Origin: Calycina herbarum
Lineage: Eukaryota > Ascomycota > Leotiomycetes > Helotiales > Pezizellaceae
NCBI GenBank assembly: GCA_001414485.1
Contig: LLEY01000117.1
Coordinates: 62,001-126,000 of the forward strand
Length of the DNA stretch: 64,000 nt
Direction of reading: 5' to 3'
A program made the position numbers and the translations under genes. Below, piece by piece: positions 1-10,979 of the stretch; within the stretch, counting starts at the first letter, position 1, and the number at the start of each line of letters is the position of its first letter. The notes under the pieces are model-generated. The model saw nothing but the letters and a program-made list of their open reading frames with translations. It was not told the origin of the DNA and made no database searches.

Positions 1-698
1 TTTAAGTAAGGTCTTTGACTGCTTCTCCCTCTATTTATTTACTATTTGTAGGTTTCTTGATTTAAAGACGTGCCAGGTCATGTTTAAATTTTCCCCCGAA
101 CTATTTATAGAACAGAGCTCTCATCTTAAAACTAACCAGAGTTGCTTGGAAGTAGAATGGAACTATTTCTATACAATTTCGCTTTTGCACAATTCTCAAC
201 TCAACCATCTGTCCTACCTCTTCCAAGCCTGAAAGTTAGAAAACACGGAGTAGATAGTTTTCTACAAAAGTAATACTTTAAACAAACGTATATATAAGAC
301 CCATTTCGACTAAGTTTACTTCAGCTCTAATTTACTAAACAAAATATTTCAAACCACGCTCTGACTTACATATCTTCGTCAATTACATTCTTACCCACCT
401 ATAGCAAATCCTTCTCACCTCTCTCTTGCTTACAAAAAGAGATGAACAACAGAAGAAACGAACTCTCGGTCGCGAGCAAGAAGTCTCCTGATTTTAAACT
501 AAATTCTTTTGGAGGCTTTAGATATAAATAGAACGACTTTCATACTTTTCTCGCTTGACTCAAGCGAGCAATCTCCTACATCTCTGTTGGGATAGCTTCT
601 TCTCTTCCCCAGATCATCAGAAATTTGATTGAAAGGCACAATATAGCGGCAAGTATAAGACATTGAAAGAGAGCAACATGGAAGATGGGAAGAAAGCA
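1..698. other. intergenic, no gene seen
   Basis: No open frame here has splice signals or a recognisable family. The stretch is moderately AT-rich and is not RIP-mutated. It leads up to the inverted-repeat element that begins at 699. Confidence 0.6.
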
Positions 699-914
699 CA
701 CCAGGGGCTGCAGGAATTCGTGACTGTTAGCCTGTGATAGTTTCTCTTCCATGATTGTTCTAACACTTCTAGGAGAACGGGGATCTTTTTAATTTGATTA
801 TTCTAATTGTTTAGGCTAACGAGATTAATTTTCCTAGTCTTGCTCGAACACTCACAGGAGAAGATAGCTGGCTTTCTATTATTAGTTAGTCGTGAATTCC
901 TGCACCCCCTGGTG
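699..914. mobile_element. short inverted-repeat element (MITE-like), 216 bp
   Basis: The ends (699-725 and 888-914) are inverted copies of each other over about 27 bases with three mismatches. The outer edge reads CACCAGGGG and is followed inward by TGCAGGAATTC. A GCA triplet flanks both sides (696-698 and 915-917), which fits a 3-base target duplication. Termini starting CAC plus a 3-base duplication recall CACTA/EnSpm-type elements, but superfamily assignment is inference. There is no coding capacity, so it would be non-autonomous. A related terminus lies near 63,620. Confidence 0.6.
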
Positions 915-917
915 GCA

Positions 918-1870
918 GAAACACAAGATACTATCGCGACAGAGGCCTAATGAATCAGAAGACGAAGAACGAATGTTTTCGCGATCCGACGGGCCAAAGA
1001 CCCGAAATAATAATAGAAAAAATGTTATGTTCGTTTTACCAACAGTTGACCAGAAGCAAAACAAAAAACAGAGTAACAATAACCCACCTCTCGGGATACG
1101 TCTACATCCAAAACCATTCCAACATCTCCACTTGCCAATTCTTGAATCAAAGACAGACGAGTAACTTCTAAACATGCCCTTTTCCCCAGAAATAATTGCC
1201 TAGAGAAGACTTCCGCATGCAAAGAATGTCAAAGAACAAAGTAAATGAAATAGGCACATAGCTCTCCCAAATTAATCTAAAAAGACCGAAGACGAAGCAA
1301 TTGAATCTTCGAGGTCGAAGATCCAAACCGTGTAAGAGATCCGAGCATAACTCTCCGGCACCTACTTTCCCTTAGATTGTGCAAATCAAACTAGGGCAAT
1401 ACAATGCATTGTCCAAGACAGCTTAGAAGAATAAGTTTGTTTTCTTGATTCTCCTAACCTTCTAGAATAATTGCTACGATTGTCCGAAAATATTATGCAT
1501 AATATGATAGAAGAATGCCGGAGAGTAATGCTCGAATCTGTTAACTAAAGTATGTCCATTTCAACCCACATTTTGAATCGGCGAAACCGCATCAAAAACC
1601 ACACTTTTAAACAAAATATCATCTGTAAAAGTTGGCGGGCGATTCGTCCCCGAAGATGTACTTTCCAAAGCCTAAACGATTCGCCTCCTTTCATCCCTCT
1701 TGGAAAATTCGAGGTAAGGAGCGAGACCCAACTAGGATGATCATAAGAATCTCCCACCTGAGCGGGGATCCTCTTATACTTCATTCGGCTTCCAGTCATG
1801 GTGACAATGCCGGCTACTCCACCATTGATGCCCTCACCCCGACAACCCATCATCCCAATACCCAACCCGA
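918..1870. other. intergenic, downstream of the glycosidase/kinase gene
   Basis: Only short overlapping frames on both strands, none with a family signature. It should contain the 3' UTR of the minus-strand gene that stops at 1871. Confidence 0.55.
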
Positions 1871-4772
1871 TCAGACCCAGCTCATCAACTCGTTCAAGTT
1901 CGAAGGCTTAGCCCCAAGTTCCGCCACGCCACCCTTCACAGAATTCAGAACAAATAGCTCATGCAAGTGAACCAGCTCCGTAGACACACTCTTCGTACTT
2001 CTCAGCGTCATAACGGCCGCTTTCTGCGCAAGTTGGATCAAAAGTGAATCGAGATCAATCCCCTCAGCAAGACCCATGACAATGGCCCCTAAGAAGGTAT
2101 CACCAACACCATTGACACTAACTGCATCGATGACCTCCTCTGCAGCTGGGAAAAGCCGCATGTAAACACCACCGATGGTTTCACTGCTATTCATATTTCG
2201 CGACAGGATATAAGGTGCGCTGTTGGGGTCGGTCAATCGCGGATCATCGGGTTTAAGAATAGTTGTAAAAAGGACCCCTTCTGAGCCGAGTTTGGTGAGG
2301 ATGGTGGGCATAAAAGGCAAGAGCTGAATAGTCTGCAGAGGAATCCCCTGATCAGTCATTTCCCGATTCGTAATTTGCACGAATCGATCGCGAGCGCCGG
2401 AACTTGGGATACCAAGTGCATCAATAGTCTCCCACCATTCCTTGGATTCGAAAAAGTCGTTGCTTTTGGCTGCCCAGTGCATAGCTAATAATTCGTGTTG
2501 ATTCGGTGTAGCGAGATTGATGGCATGGTATGGGAAGGGCCGGATTTGCTTCCCGGGTATGGATTTGGCGAAGATGCTTCCCGCTTTGGGTACTGACACG
2601 GGTTCGTAGGCTGTTCCGTACTTGTACCACGAGTCGTTTCTGTTGGCTTGGAGATCGTGGAGTAGGGATTGGACTTGAGTAGGGTGCCAATTTGCGTCTA
2701 CTACAATCCATCTCGCGCTTTTTGTGGCTTCAACGACCTGGGCAGAGGAAAATGTGGCGTTCTTGATGATATCCATATCTGCTGCTGCGACTACAAGTTC
2801 TTTGCTTGCACTGTTCAGGGCAACATATTGTGCCGTTCGTTGGCCGGTTGCTGTTGTTATCCCATCAGTCCATAAGCCTTCATGCTCTAAATTCCGACGT
2901 GCAACCAATCCAGCACTTCCTTGTCAGTAAGTCTAGATAATGGAATGGTAGGAGTATACTCACGCATCATCTCCAATAAAGCTATGAAGCTTGACATAAA
3001 CATCGTTACGGAGATATTGAGCCGCCAAAGCAACATTGTGACCAACCCCGCCAATGTTTTGAGTGATGGTTGCTACATTCGAGGTCTTGGGAATATAACC
3101 CCCTAAAGCTACTTGAGTAGTTTCTGAAATGAGTCCGCTGTGTGGGCTTTGGGGCGAATGGTCGCAAGAAAGATCGATTGCCACTGACCCAAAAACAACT
3201 ACTTGTCCATGTCGAGCCCTTGAGTTAGCCTAAAGTCTCGAGTCAGCATTGCCATTTAGATAATTGACGAGGGAGATCTCACATGGGTCTCATCGATTAT
3301 CTCCTGTATAGGATCCTTTCGGAGAGCTTGAACAATATTGTTTTCAGAAACTTCGGACCCGAGAACTTTAACGTTTTGATTATGATCTACATTATCGTAT
3401 TGAACTTCAGGCGAAAGAGTATTTGTTGATTGACTAGTTTTACTAAATTCCAAGTCCAACTTTGCAAGCTCGACGGCAACTTTTGTAGCCATTCGAACAT
3501 TTGACTCTATCAGAGCTCTATTCGCAGGTATGCTATTACCTTGGGTTAATTCTTTGATGCGGGCTAAAATAAATGGGGTATTTCGGTGCCCGTGGAAGCC
3601 TTGATCAGCGGCTTCTTGAACTGCCTGGTTCATTGCAGCATCAATCTCTTCTCTTGGGATAGAGTGTTCCTCTGGAATAGGATTGGCGAACAAGAGACCT
3701 GATTTTGTCAAGACTTTCGAAGCGACTATTACAATTAGCAAGTGCCTGAGGATAGATGATCGTTCTTACGAATCATTGCCGCTGCCTCTTTTGCAGTTTG
3801 GACCGTAGTTGGACTTTTTATACCGCTCTCACGAGAATAGAAGGAAGGAATGTCGACCTCTCCTGGACGTCCATCGGCAAAAGTCGATACCAGGACACCC
3901 TGCGTTTCTAGAAATTCGAGAGTACGTGGAAGGTCCAGAAAACTCTTGCAGCCGCTACTAATTACAGCCACATTGGTACTTCCCAATCTAAAATGTCGTT
4001 AGAATATTTTGGCGATGTTCATGAATTGCAAAGGCTTACTCGGTCAGATCGGCCGATATGTCCATGGTATTTTCACCATCGCGATGAACACCACCAAGAC
4101 CACCAGTTCCAAAGACCCTGATACCAGCCAAATCACAAATCTTCATTGTTCCGGCAACAGTCGTACCTCCATTTATACCCCGGCCTGAAAGTCCCTGATT
4201 TGCCGGTCAGTAAGGACAACTTCTCAATAAGGGCATTTCTTTCCACTCACCATACCGACAATGTAGGGAATATCTCGTCGAGAGACTTTCATGGTTTCAG
4301 GTTTCCCGGCTGAAGAGGCCAATTTTGTGAGCTCATCAGTTGTCATTCCAACTCGAATTTGACCATCGAGCACTCCAATGGTGGCAGGAACGCCACCATT
4401 GTCTCGGACGATTTGCTCCAAGTCCAGGGCGAGCTTGACATTGTCCGGGTATGGAAAGCCATGAGTATAAATTGTCGTTTCTAATCCCACGATTGGAAGT
4501 CTATTCGATTGGGCAAAGCGGACTTCCTCTGATAAAGTTAGAAGAGAACCGCGGATTCTCCCACGTTGCTCTCGTCTGTTGTGTCCATGCTTATTTTTCT
4601 TCTTTCTTGCCTGTTCTAATTTCTCGTAACATATATTAGTAGCATAAAGACCCCTGGTGGCTCCAAGTTTGTTGGCGACGATGGCGATGCAGCTCCCCTG
4701 AAATTGAGACTTTTGAGATGACACGGTCCTCCCAGCGACGACCTGGATGCGCCTTGAGATGGAGTGAAGCAT
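1871..4772 (-). CDS. pseudouridine-5'-phosphate glycosidase / PfkB kinase fusion
   Basis: Six exons join in frame (4772-4251, 4194-4040, 3987-3770, 3725-3283, 3229-2964, 2915-1871) to give 882 residues. The first about 75 residues are basic and Arg-rich like a mitochondrial presequence. Residues about 80-400 are a PsuG (indigoidine synthase A family) domain: [10 protein letters not shown] with the expected Glu98, KVSRRD with Lys162, GGLGGVHR and [10 protein letters not shown]. Residues about 460-880 are a PfkB sugar kinase whose signature reads [10 protein letters not shown] near 800. By family knowledge the kinase would phosphorylate pseudouridine and the glycosidase would split pseudouridine 5'-phosphate into uracil and ribose 5-phosphate. 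Bacteria encode these as adjacent psuK and psuG; one fused polypeptide is the usual eukaryotic form. The usual GAGD kinase motif is GVGD here. Substrate and targeting are inferred. Confidence 0.92.
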
Positions 4773-5287
4773 GGCGAGAAGATTTACAACGATGTTACTG
4801 TGTCAACATTGTAAGGAATCCAAAGGTCTCAGAAGGATGAGATGAGATGGATGTTAGTTATATGAATTGGAGGATGTGGGGGATGTGAAGATTGATAGGA
4901 GGAAATGTGCTTGGCATCTGATCCCGCCGCGGACTCCGCTGGTTCCTCTCCTTGGCACTTTGCATTTATCTGAAGCTTCTTGAGTTTCACAACACCACAC
5001 CACCAAAAAAGGTCATTATGACGATACTAGTAGAATCTCCCTTGAATGCCCTCCTCGCACTGGCCAGCAGCTTCTCGGATGTCGGGTAAAAGCATGATTC
5101 TCCTCAATGCGGTGCTCCTTAACCTTACTCTACTCCTGATATTTTCAGAACACAGGCAAGTTCATTCCTGGTCCTATATCTCATAGCAATATGGAACAAC
5201 GCACCTCCTAGCTGCCTTGTCCTCACTTGCAAGGCAACTCTGCCATATCTCTCCTTTTGTATATATATTCGCATCCAACTCGCGATC
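4773..5287. promoter_or_regulatory. shared upstream region of two divergent genes
   Basis: This gap separates the minus-strand start of the glycosidase/kinase gene (4772) from the plus-strand start of the GPI-type protein (5288), so it must hold both promoters. Overlapping minus-strand frames around 5125-5446 run across it but match no family. No individual site is called. Confidence 0.5.
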
Positions 5288-6160
5288 ATGTCGCCAATTG
5301 GAGGGTTTGCTCTGGTTCTTTCTCTGCTGGTAAGATGTATATACGCGCAAACGGTGGTCAATGGGCAGGTCCTCACTCCAGGAATTGTCTTGGTTGATGC
5401 GCCTCAGCCAAACACACCCCTCGGTGGAGGTAGGTCTCCTGCTCAATCTCCTCCTGTTTCTTGCTAAAGGTTAAAGACACCCTCCATGTCGCGCTGGACG
5501 TTACCTCGAATGGCCAGCTCCAACTACCACCCTACCCATCGAACCCCACCTCTGCGATACACAATGTGACCATCTTCTTGTCTAGCTACACCACCGGAAG
5601 AAACTTTACAGTATCGAATGGCACAGCGAGCGCTGGCACCGTGGGAGAAATTATGCAGCTAGAGTCTGGAAGCACGGTGAAGCATATCAACTGGGTATGG
5701 CCAGACTGCTTAGTAGGCGACGGGAACCCAGATGGTTCCAACAGTACTTCACGAGGCGCCTACAATGTATGCATCATCACCGGGTGGACGGACTGAAATG
5801 TGTACCAATTGACATGTCCAGATCTCGATACGGCAGAATTTCCGACTGAATGGTACGGATATGTATACCATCTTCGATCTTCCCATCAAAGTCACGAACA
5901 AGATATCTGCGAGTTTCAACATGCCGGCCTGCGACGTGCTAAACAATCCCATGATCGATATGGCTACGCTGAATGCCTCCGCGAATAGCTTCACTCGAAT
6001 TGCTGGCACCGCGATTGAAACAAGTGGGCAGGGGACGGGATTGGGAGGCTCGAAACCAGAAGCACAACCTAAGGATGGTTTGGGAGGCGCGGGCGCTTTG
6101 AGCTGGTATACTCCATTACATTGTGCGTGGATAGTGGTTGCTGTTATTCTGGCTCGCTAG
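5288..6160 (+). CDS. secreted, probably GPI-anchored surface protein
   Basis: Three exons (5288-5429, 5477-5766, 5837-6160) join in frame to 251 residues. The N-terminus is a signal peptide (MSPIGGFALVLSLLV.., likely cleaved after CIYA). The mature part is rich in Ser, Thr and Asn with several N-glycosylation sequons (NVT, NFT, NGT, NST). Around the second junction it reads NFRLNGTDMYTIFDLPI, as in fungal surface proteins of unknown function. The C-terminus has a Gly/Ala-rich stretch followed by a hydrophobic tail (HCAWIVVAVILAR), the layout of a GPI attachment signal. Biochemical role is unknown; cell-wall or plasma-membrane location is inferred. Confidence 0.82.
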
Positions 6161-6886
6161 CTTGTGTTGTACACAGGTCACATGTTGGAAGGGTCTTTTT
6201 TTGATATCTGTAGTGAGGGGCTTGAAGGGAAAATCTGGGCAATGAAGGGGGTTTCAATTGCAAGATTACATGCAGAACATCAAATAACGATTCTTTGGGG
6301 GTGTTCCAAGTGTCGGAAGATCTGGGTTCGAATAATTATATAATGTTCAGATCTTTCCTTCAACCTTTTAGGTAGGACGGGAAGGCAATTATATGATCGA
6401 TTTGCCTAGTACCTTATCTTGGGGGTGTAGTTTCCTTTGCTTGTGGTTTAGTCTTCTCTAGTGAGCCAAGGATTGTTTCCGGGTATCCTCTTTTTCTTTC
6501 TTCCCAACGAGTTTCCTCGTTGCTTTTCCACCAGCTTTTCCATTACTTCCCTTCGTTCTCTCGTTGCGTCCCATTACCATTTCCATATTTCCTGCATATC
6601 AGATAGCCCGATTGGGAGAGTTATATTCATCTAAACCAAGCGCATTTTAAGACCCCGCGTTTCGGATGCGCTTACACCTCGGTAGGCGACCTACCCCAGC
6701 CATCTCCACATGAAAGCTGGGGAAGGAGGGGAATTGGGAATGCAGCCCTATATGAGGATTCCTCGTCCTGAACTTTAAGTCACCTCCTGCACTTTGAATC
6801 CTTCGTTGACTGTACAAACACAACTTTAACTCTACCATCACTCACCTTTGATACTCTTCAAGAACACAACATACTTCCTCGTCACA
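6161..6886. other. intergenic between GPI-type protein and SDR
   Basis: No gene seen. CT-rich runs near 6490-6600 and the segment before 6887 probably hold the SDR promoter and 5' UTR. The open frames present are short and lack family signatures. Confidence 0.5.
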
Positions 6887-8115
6887 ATGCCCATCCGCAA
6901 TGGATGGCTTCCTCGCGAAGGTTCGTCTTTACTTCTCTTTCAATTGTGTACCCACAAGAAAGTCTTCTATACTGACAATATCCAGGTCTAACCAGCGACC
7001 CCATTATGCGATTTCTGAAAAGAACGGCATTCAACCCCGCCGCTACGCTCCTCCTCATCCTCCTTGCTCGGTACACCAAGAGGGGCTCAAACTTTGCTAT
7101 CCTCCACGAAACAGCGTTTTTCCGGATTCAAAAGCTTTTCTACTTCGGTCTGTTCCGCTGGGCTTCTGCCTACCTCGATTCCGGTGTGTTGAACAACTGG
7201 GTCAAGGATGAATACCATTGGGAAAAAGAGATTGTGTTGATTACTGGAGGCGCTGGTGGAATTGGTGGGCATGTTGTTAGACTTCTCGCGGAGAAGGGCA
7301 TTAAAGTCGTGGTATTGGATGTCATCCCCATGACGTTTGAAGCTCGTAAGTTTTCTGCCGGGAATTTCCAACAATTGGATCAATTACTAACATTGCATAC
7401 TATAGCATCCAACGTCTACTACTACAAATGCGACATCACCTCTCCGTCCACAATCTCCTCAGTCGCCACCGAAGTCCGCAAAGACATCGGCGCCCCCACA
7501 ATCCTAATAAATAACGCCGGCGTCGCACGTGGAAAAGAAATCCTCTCCGCAACAGAAAAAGACGTCCGCTTCACCTTCGACGTAAACACCCTCTCGCACT
7601 ATTGGCTAGCCAAAGAATTCGTCCCCTCAATGGCCCAAAACAATCACGGAATGATAGTAACCGTCGCCTCAATCGCAGCTTTTATAACAGTCCCCAACAT
7701 GGTAGATTACGCAGCTTCAAAAGCTGCTTCCCACTCTTTCCACGAGGGACTTGCTGCGGAGTTGAAAACGAGATATAATGCGCCGAAAGTAAGGACTGTG
7801 GTGGTTAATCAGGCATATACCAAGACACCCCTTTTCGAGGGGTATAATAATGATAGTCCGTTTTTGATGCCGGCGCTTGAGCCGGAGACGGTGGCGGAGG
7901 GAATTGTGAAAAAGGTGCTTAGTGGGACTAGTGGACAGATTATTTTGCCGGAGTTTGGGGAGTCAGTGACTGTTTTTAGGGGGATGCCGCATTGGTATCA
8001 GACGTGGTTGAGGAATAAGGGGCAGGCTATTATGACGAAGTGGAAGGGAAGGCAAGTTATCGATGTGGAGAAGTGGAAGGGGGGTGGTGAGAAGGATGTT
8101 GGGGAGACTGAGTGA
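6887..8115 (+). CDS. short-chain dehydrogenase/reductase, membrane-associated
   Basis: Three exons (6887-6920, 6986-7345, 7406-8115) give 367 residues; the first exon encodes only MPIRNGWLPRE plus one base. An N-terminal hydrophobic stretch (ATLLLILLARY, about 25-35) suggests ER or lipid-droplet membrane association. The classical SDR signatures are complete: TGGAGGIGG nucleotide-binding loop near 95, INNAG near 166, the catalytic Ser in VASIAAF near 218 and YAASK near 232. Family knowledge puts it with extended-N-terminus SDRs that act on retinoids, steroids or other lipids (RDH10/17beta-HSD11-like). Substrate and NAD/NADP preference cannot be read from the sequence. The start was chosen because the tiny first exon splices in frame and precedes the hydrophobic segment. 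Confidence 0.9.
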
Positions 8116-10008
8116 GTTTTCTGTTCCGAGTGTTGTGCTTGAAGACATGAGTGGTTGCTGATTTGTGGTGCAGATCTACGGTTTTGGTTCCTCCTGCGAA
8201 CGAGTGATTTTTCTCCGTGGGGAGTTTTCGGAGGAAAGGTTGATTTATTTACCTATCTTTGACATTTCCATCGTTTCCGATTCATTTCATGACTTCTCAG
8301 TTCCTCTGGTGTTCATTTTCTTTGCAGTTTTTCTTTCAAACCCGACACTGTAATCGTTCTTGTCCTCTGCGCGTTACTCGGTCATAACGTTTCCCTCGAA
8401 CTACACTCGTCTCTCATAAAAAACACCAGAAGCAGTCCTCAATACCCTCTTTCCCCCTCCGACTTATATATTAAGTACCTTCAATTAGTCAGTCGTCTTC
8501 ACCACCGAAATTGAAGAAGTTGGAGGCTGATTGCTGCTTTCTTCCCCTGGGCTTCCTCGCAATCAGCAAATGTGTGTACAATACCTGCGGATCCTCTAGT
8601 TCCTTTTTCGTTTGGATTCTTATTGATGTCTATGCTTTTTCTCGCTTCAAATATTAGACAGGAAGGATTTACTGTCGAATACTTCCTTACTGTCGAATAC
8701 TTCCTTACTGTCGAATTTAAACCCCTCCTTGTATTTCGAAATCTTTCGCACTAGGATAAAATCTCATATTCTATGAAAGGGTGACCAAACTCCCCTTCAT
8801 AAGAATTCTTTTTTACTTCGAGAATTCACAGACAAGGTCTCCTCTACGGGCAGACATGGATTTGATGAATTTGTTGTCTTTAGTTCTTCCCATTCGAGCA
8901 TGTTTGCTTCCTTTTCTATGGGTGCTTCTCCCCCTGGTCCGTATTTTCCGGCCCTTGTGAACTCGGAAGTGCGGAATGGAAGGGAGGATTTGTAAATAGT
9001 AGATATTATGTGGGAAGGAAAGAGAGTTTCGAAGAAGGGGTAACTGATTTTGTTTCGGGGCATTCGTTTGGTACGGTTGTCTCCTTGTCAGTCCCTTGTT
9101 AGCTCTCCGAGGGGCGTAGCAGAGGAAAATACCTGTTTACCTCGCCCCATGGTCGAGTCGTACACGAACGACTGGCAAATCGACTCGCACGTTAAGACAC
9201 AGAGAAACGCCAAACCCCTTACCTAATTTCCACCAAGGAATCCTCCAATGCTTAGTTTGTTACTGATCCTTCGAGAAGCTTGAGCTGAACAGATACGGCG
9301 CAGTTTGATCGTTTACGTCAATGTACGATCGCACCGAGGCTCAATTACTGGATTGAGGCGCAAAGCTGACAGCGGCTATGTGACCACAAATTCGTGAATC
9401 GTGTAAATCCATAGATCTAAGAAGTATATATCAAATGCTATAGGTTAACCAAAGATTTAGAAATTTTCATCAAGTTCTATGAAGTAATCAACGCATTTGG
9501 GAAATTTTGTCATCCATAGATCTAAAAATTTATATCAAATTCTAACATTTGTTTTGTTTCATGCAGTCAGCATGAAGGAATCAGCGTTCGTTACTCGTTT
9601 ACGGAAGCTTATCATCACCACAGGCTTAGCATACAACTGGGATACCGTAATGTTGACCAATGAGATATACGTAAGAAGGCTGTGCCCCAGGGGTTCTCCT
9701 ACCACGAAATGGTGGTCACTACACCTCTACGTCACTAAGGCGAGCGTGTTAATCTCCACCTTCGATAAGACCCATCTCGCAGTCTAATTACGAATTTTAC
9801 CTGAGGGATGTGGTACATGAAACACGAAGAACTCACTCGAAGGAGCAGTCACTTGATGAGAGTTGTACATCATGTCGGTTCTTTCAACTATCCCGTGGTA
9901 TTATATCTATAAATAACATAAATTAGCCACAATCCTATTTCTGATCTTACGTATAATCGATTTAGATTTGATCTTCAGTGGGGTGGTCTGTGAATGAGAG
10001 GAATATTC
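8116..10008. other. intergenic, about 1.9 kb, two small repeats
   Basis: No supported gene. It holds an 18-base tandem repeat (8671-8716). It also holds an imperfect direct repeat of about 33 bases built on CCATAGATCTAA, at about 9406-9440 and again at about 9510-9545. Open frames at 8797-9063 and 9497-9787 show no family signature or splice-supported extension. Confidence 0.5.
8671..8716. repeat. 18-base tandem repeat, about 2.5 copies
   Basis: The unit ACTGTCGAATACTTCCTT occurs at 8671-8688 and 8689-8706, followed by its first ten bases at 8707-8716. The copies are identical, so the repeat is recent. No function inferred. Confidence 0.85.
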
Positions 10009-10016
10009 TATATAAA
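10009..10016 (+). promoter_or_regulatory. TATA box of the six-cysteine secreted protein gene
   Basis: TATATAAA lies 132 bases upstream of the ATG at 10148, at a spacing that leaves room for a normal 5' leader. A GTGGGG motif just upstream (near 9978) fits the CreA-type carbon-repressor consensus, but such short matches are common by chance. Confidence 0.5.
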
Positions 10017-10147
10017 CCAAGCAGTTGACCCTCTTCGAATTATTTAAAACATCAGAAATCCCAAGCAACCAAACCACAACTTCAAAAGTCTTCTCTTCTA
10101 TCCATTCATTTTCAAGAAACCTTAAACGACATATTACCTCTTTCAAA

Positions 10148-10979
10148 ATGCGTTACCAACTTAGCATGGTTCTCAGTTCGATGCTTGCTGTACTGTCAGT
10201 AGCTTTGCCCTCTGATGGAGAGTCCGGTCTCCAACGCCGAGACAAGTTACCTGTTCAAATAACCTGTAAGCCCCTACCCCTCATACATTCCGAGTGAGAA
10301 CAACTGAGTCCTATACTTACAATTTTAAGTCTCCGATAAAACCGTCCCTCTCGGCACTGCACCTGTCGACGTTATCTTCGAAAAGTTTGCCGGAGCTTGT
10401 GCCACAAGCGGTCTATGCGACACATCACCCGTCGATATCACAGGCTACAATCTCTGGGCTAAAGGCAGAAACTCAGGCTCCAATACTGGTATAACCATCA
10501 CCATAGTTCCAGGGGGCGTATATCCAACTTGGGTGCATAACGGTTTACTCGACGGGCTCAAGGCGGCTGTTCAGAAAGCCGCTGTCTGTAGCGACGTTAC
10601 ATATACATATCCCAGTGATGTGGACCGTCACGGTTCAAGTAAGTCTTTTCTCAAAATCGTAGAAGTAGTCGGGTCACTGATAATGGATTTCTAGGCTCGC
10701 CCAAGACCGTAAATGAGTGCACCATTCCTCAGTTCGTTGGAATCACTTGGCAGCAAGGAGATGCTATATATTTCATGGAATTTGCTTCCAAGACCACTCC
10801 CAATGCCGATGGGTTTTGCAGTACTTTCACCACCCTTACCGGTGCTGTTGCTGGTGAGTACCTTTTCTTCCTTAACTTATATTTGCGGCGGCTGATGGTG
10901 AATAGGTGCTGTAAATGGTGCCGCAGGAGGAATTTTTGCCTTCTTGAACCTTGCTTGTGGATCTTCAGCACAAGTATAA
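10148..10979 (+). CDS. small secreted six-cysteine protein
   Basis: Four exons (10148-10265, 10330-10638, 10695-10853, 10906-10979) join in frame to 219 residues. A signal peptide (MRYQLSMVLSSMLAVLSVALP) is followed by an LQRRD site that looks like a dibasic KEX2-type cleavage point. The mature part has six cysteines (ACATSGLC, AAVCSD, NECTI, GFCST, LACGSS), enough for three disulfides. The end is Gly/Ala-rich (GAVAGAVNGAAGGI). I do not recognise a catalytic motif. Length, secretion signal, propeptide and even cysteine count fit a fungal secreted effector or surface protein, but this is inference only. It has no close neighbour and ends about 340 bases before a MITE. Confidence 0.82.

Noticed and set aside
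882..1175. Overlapping frames on both strands beside the inverted-repeat element
   Set aside because: They overlap the right terminus of the 699-914 element and each other, so are chance frames.
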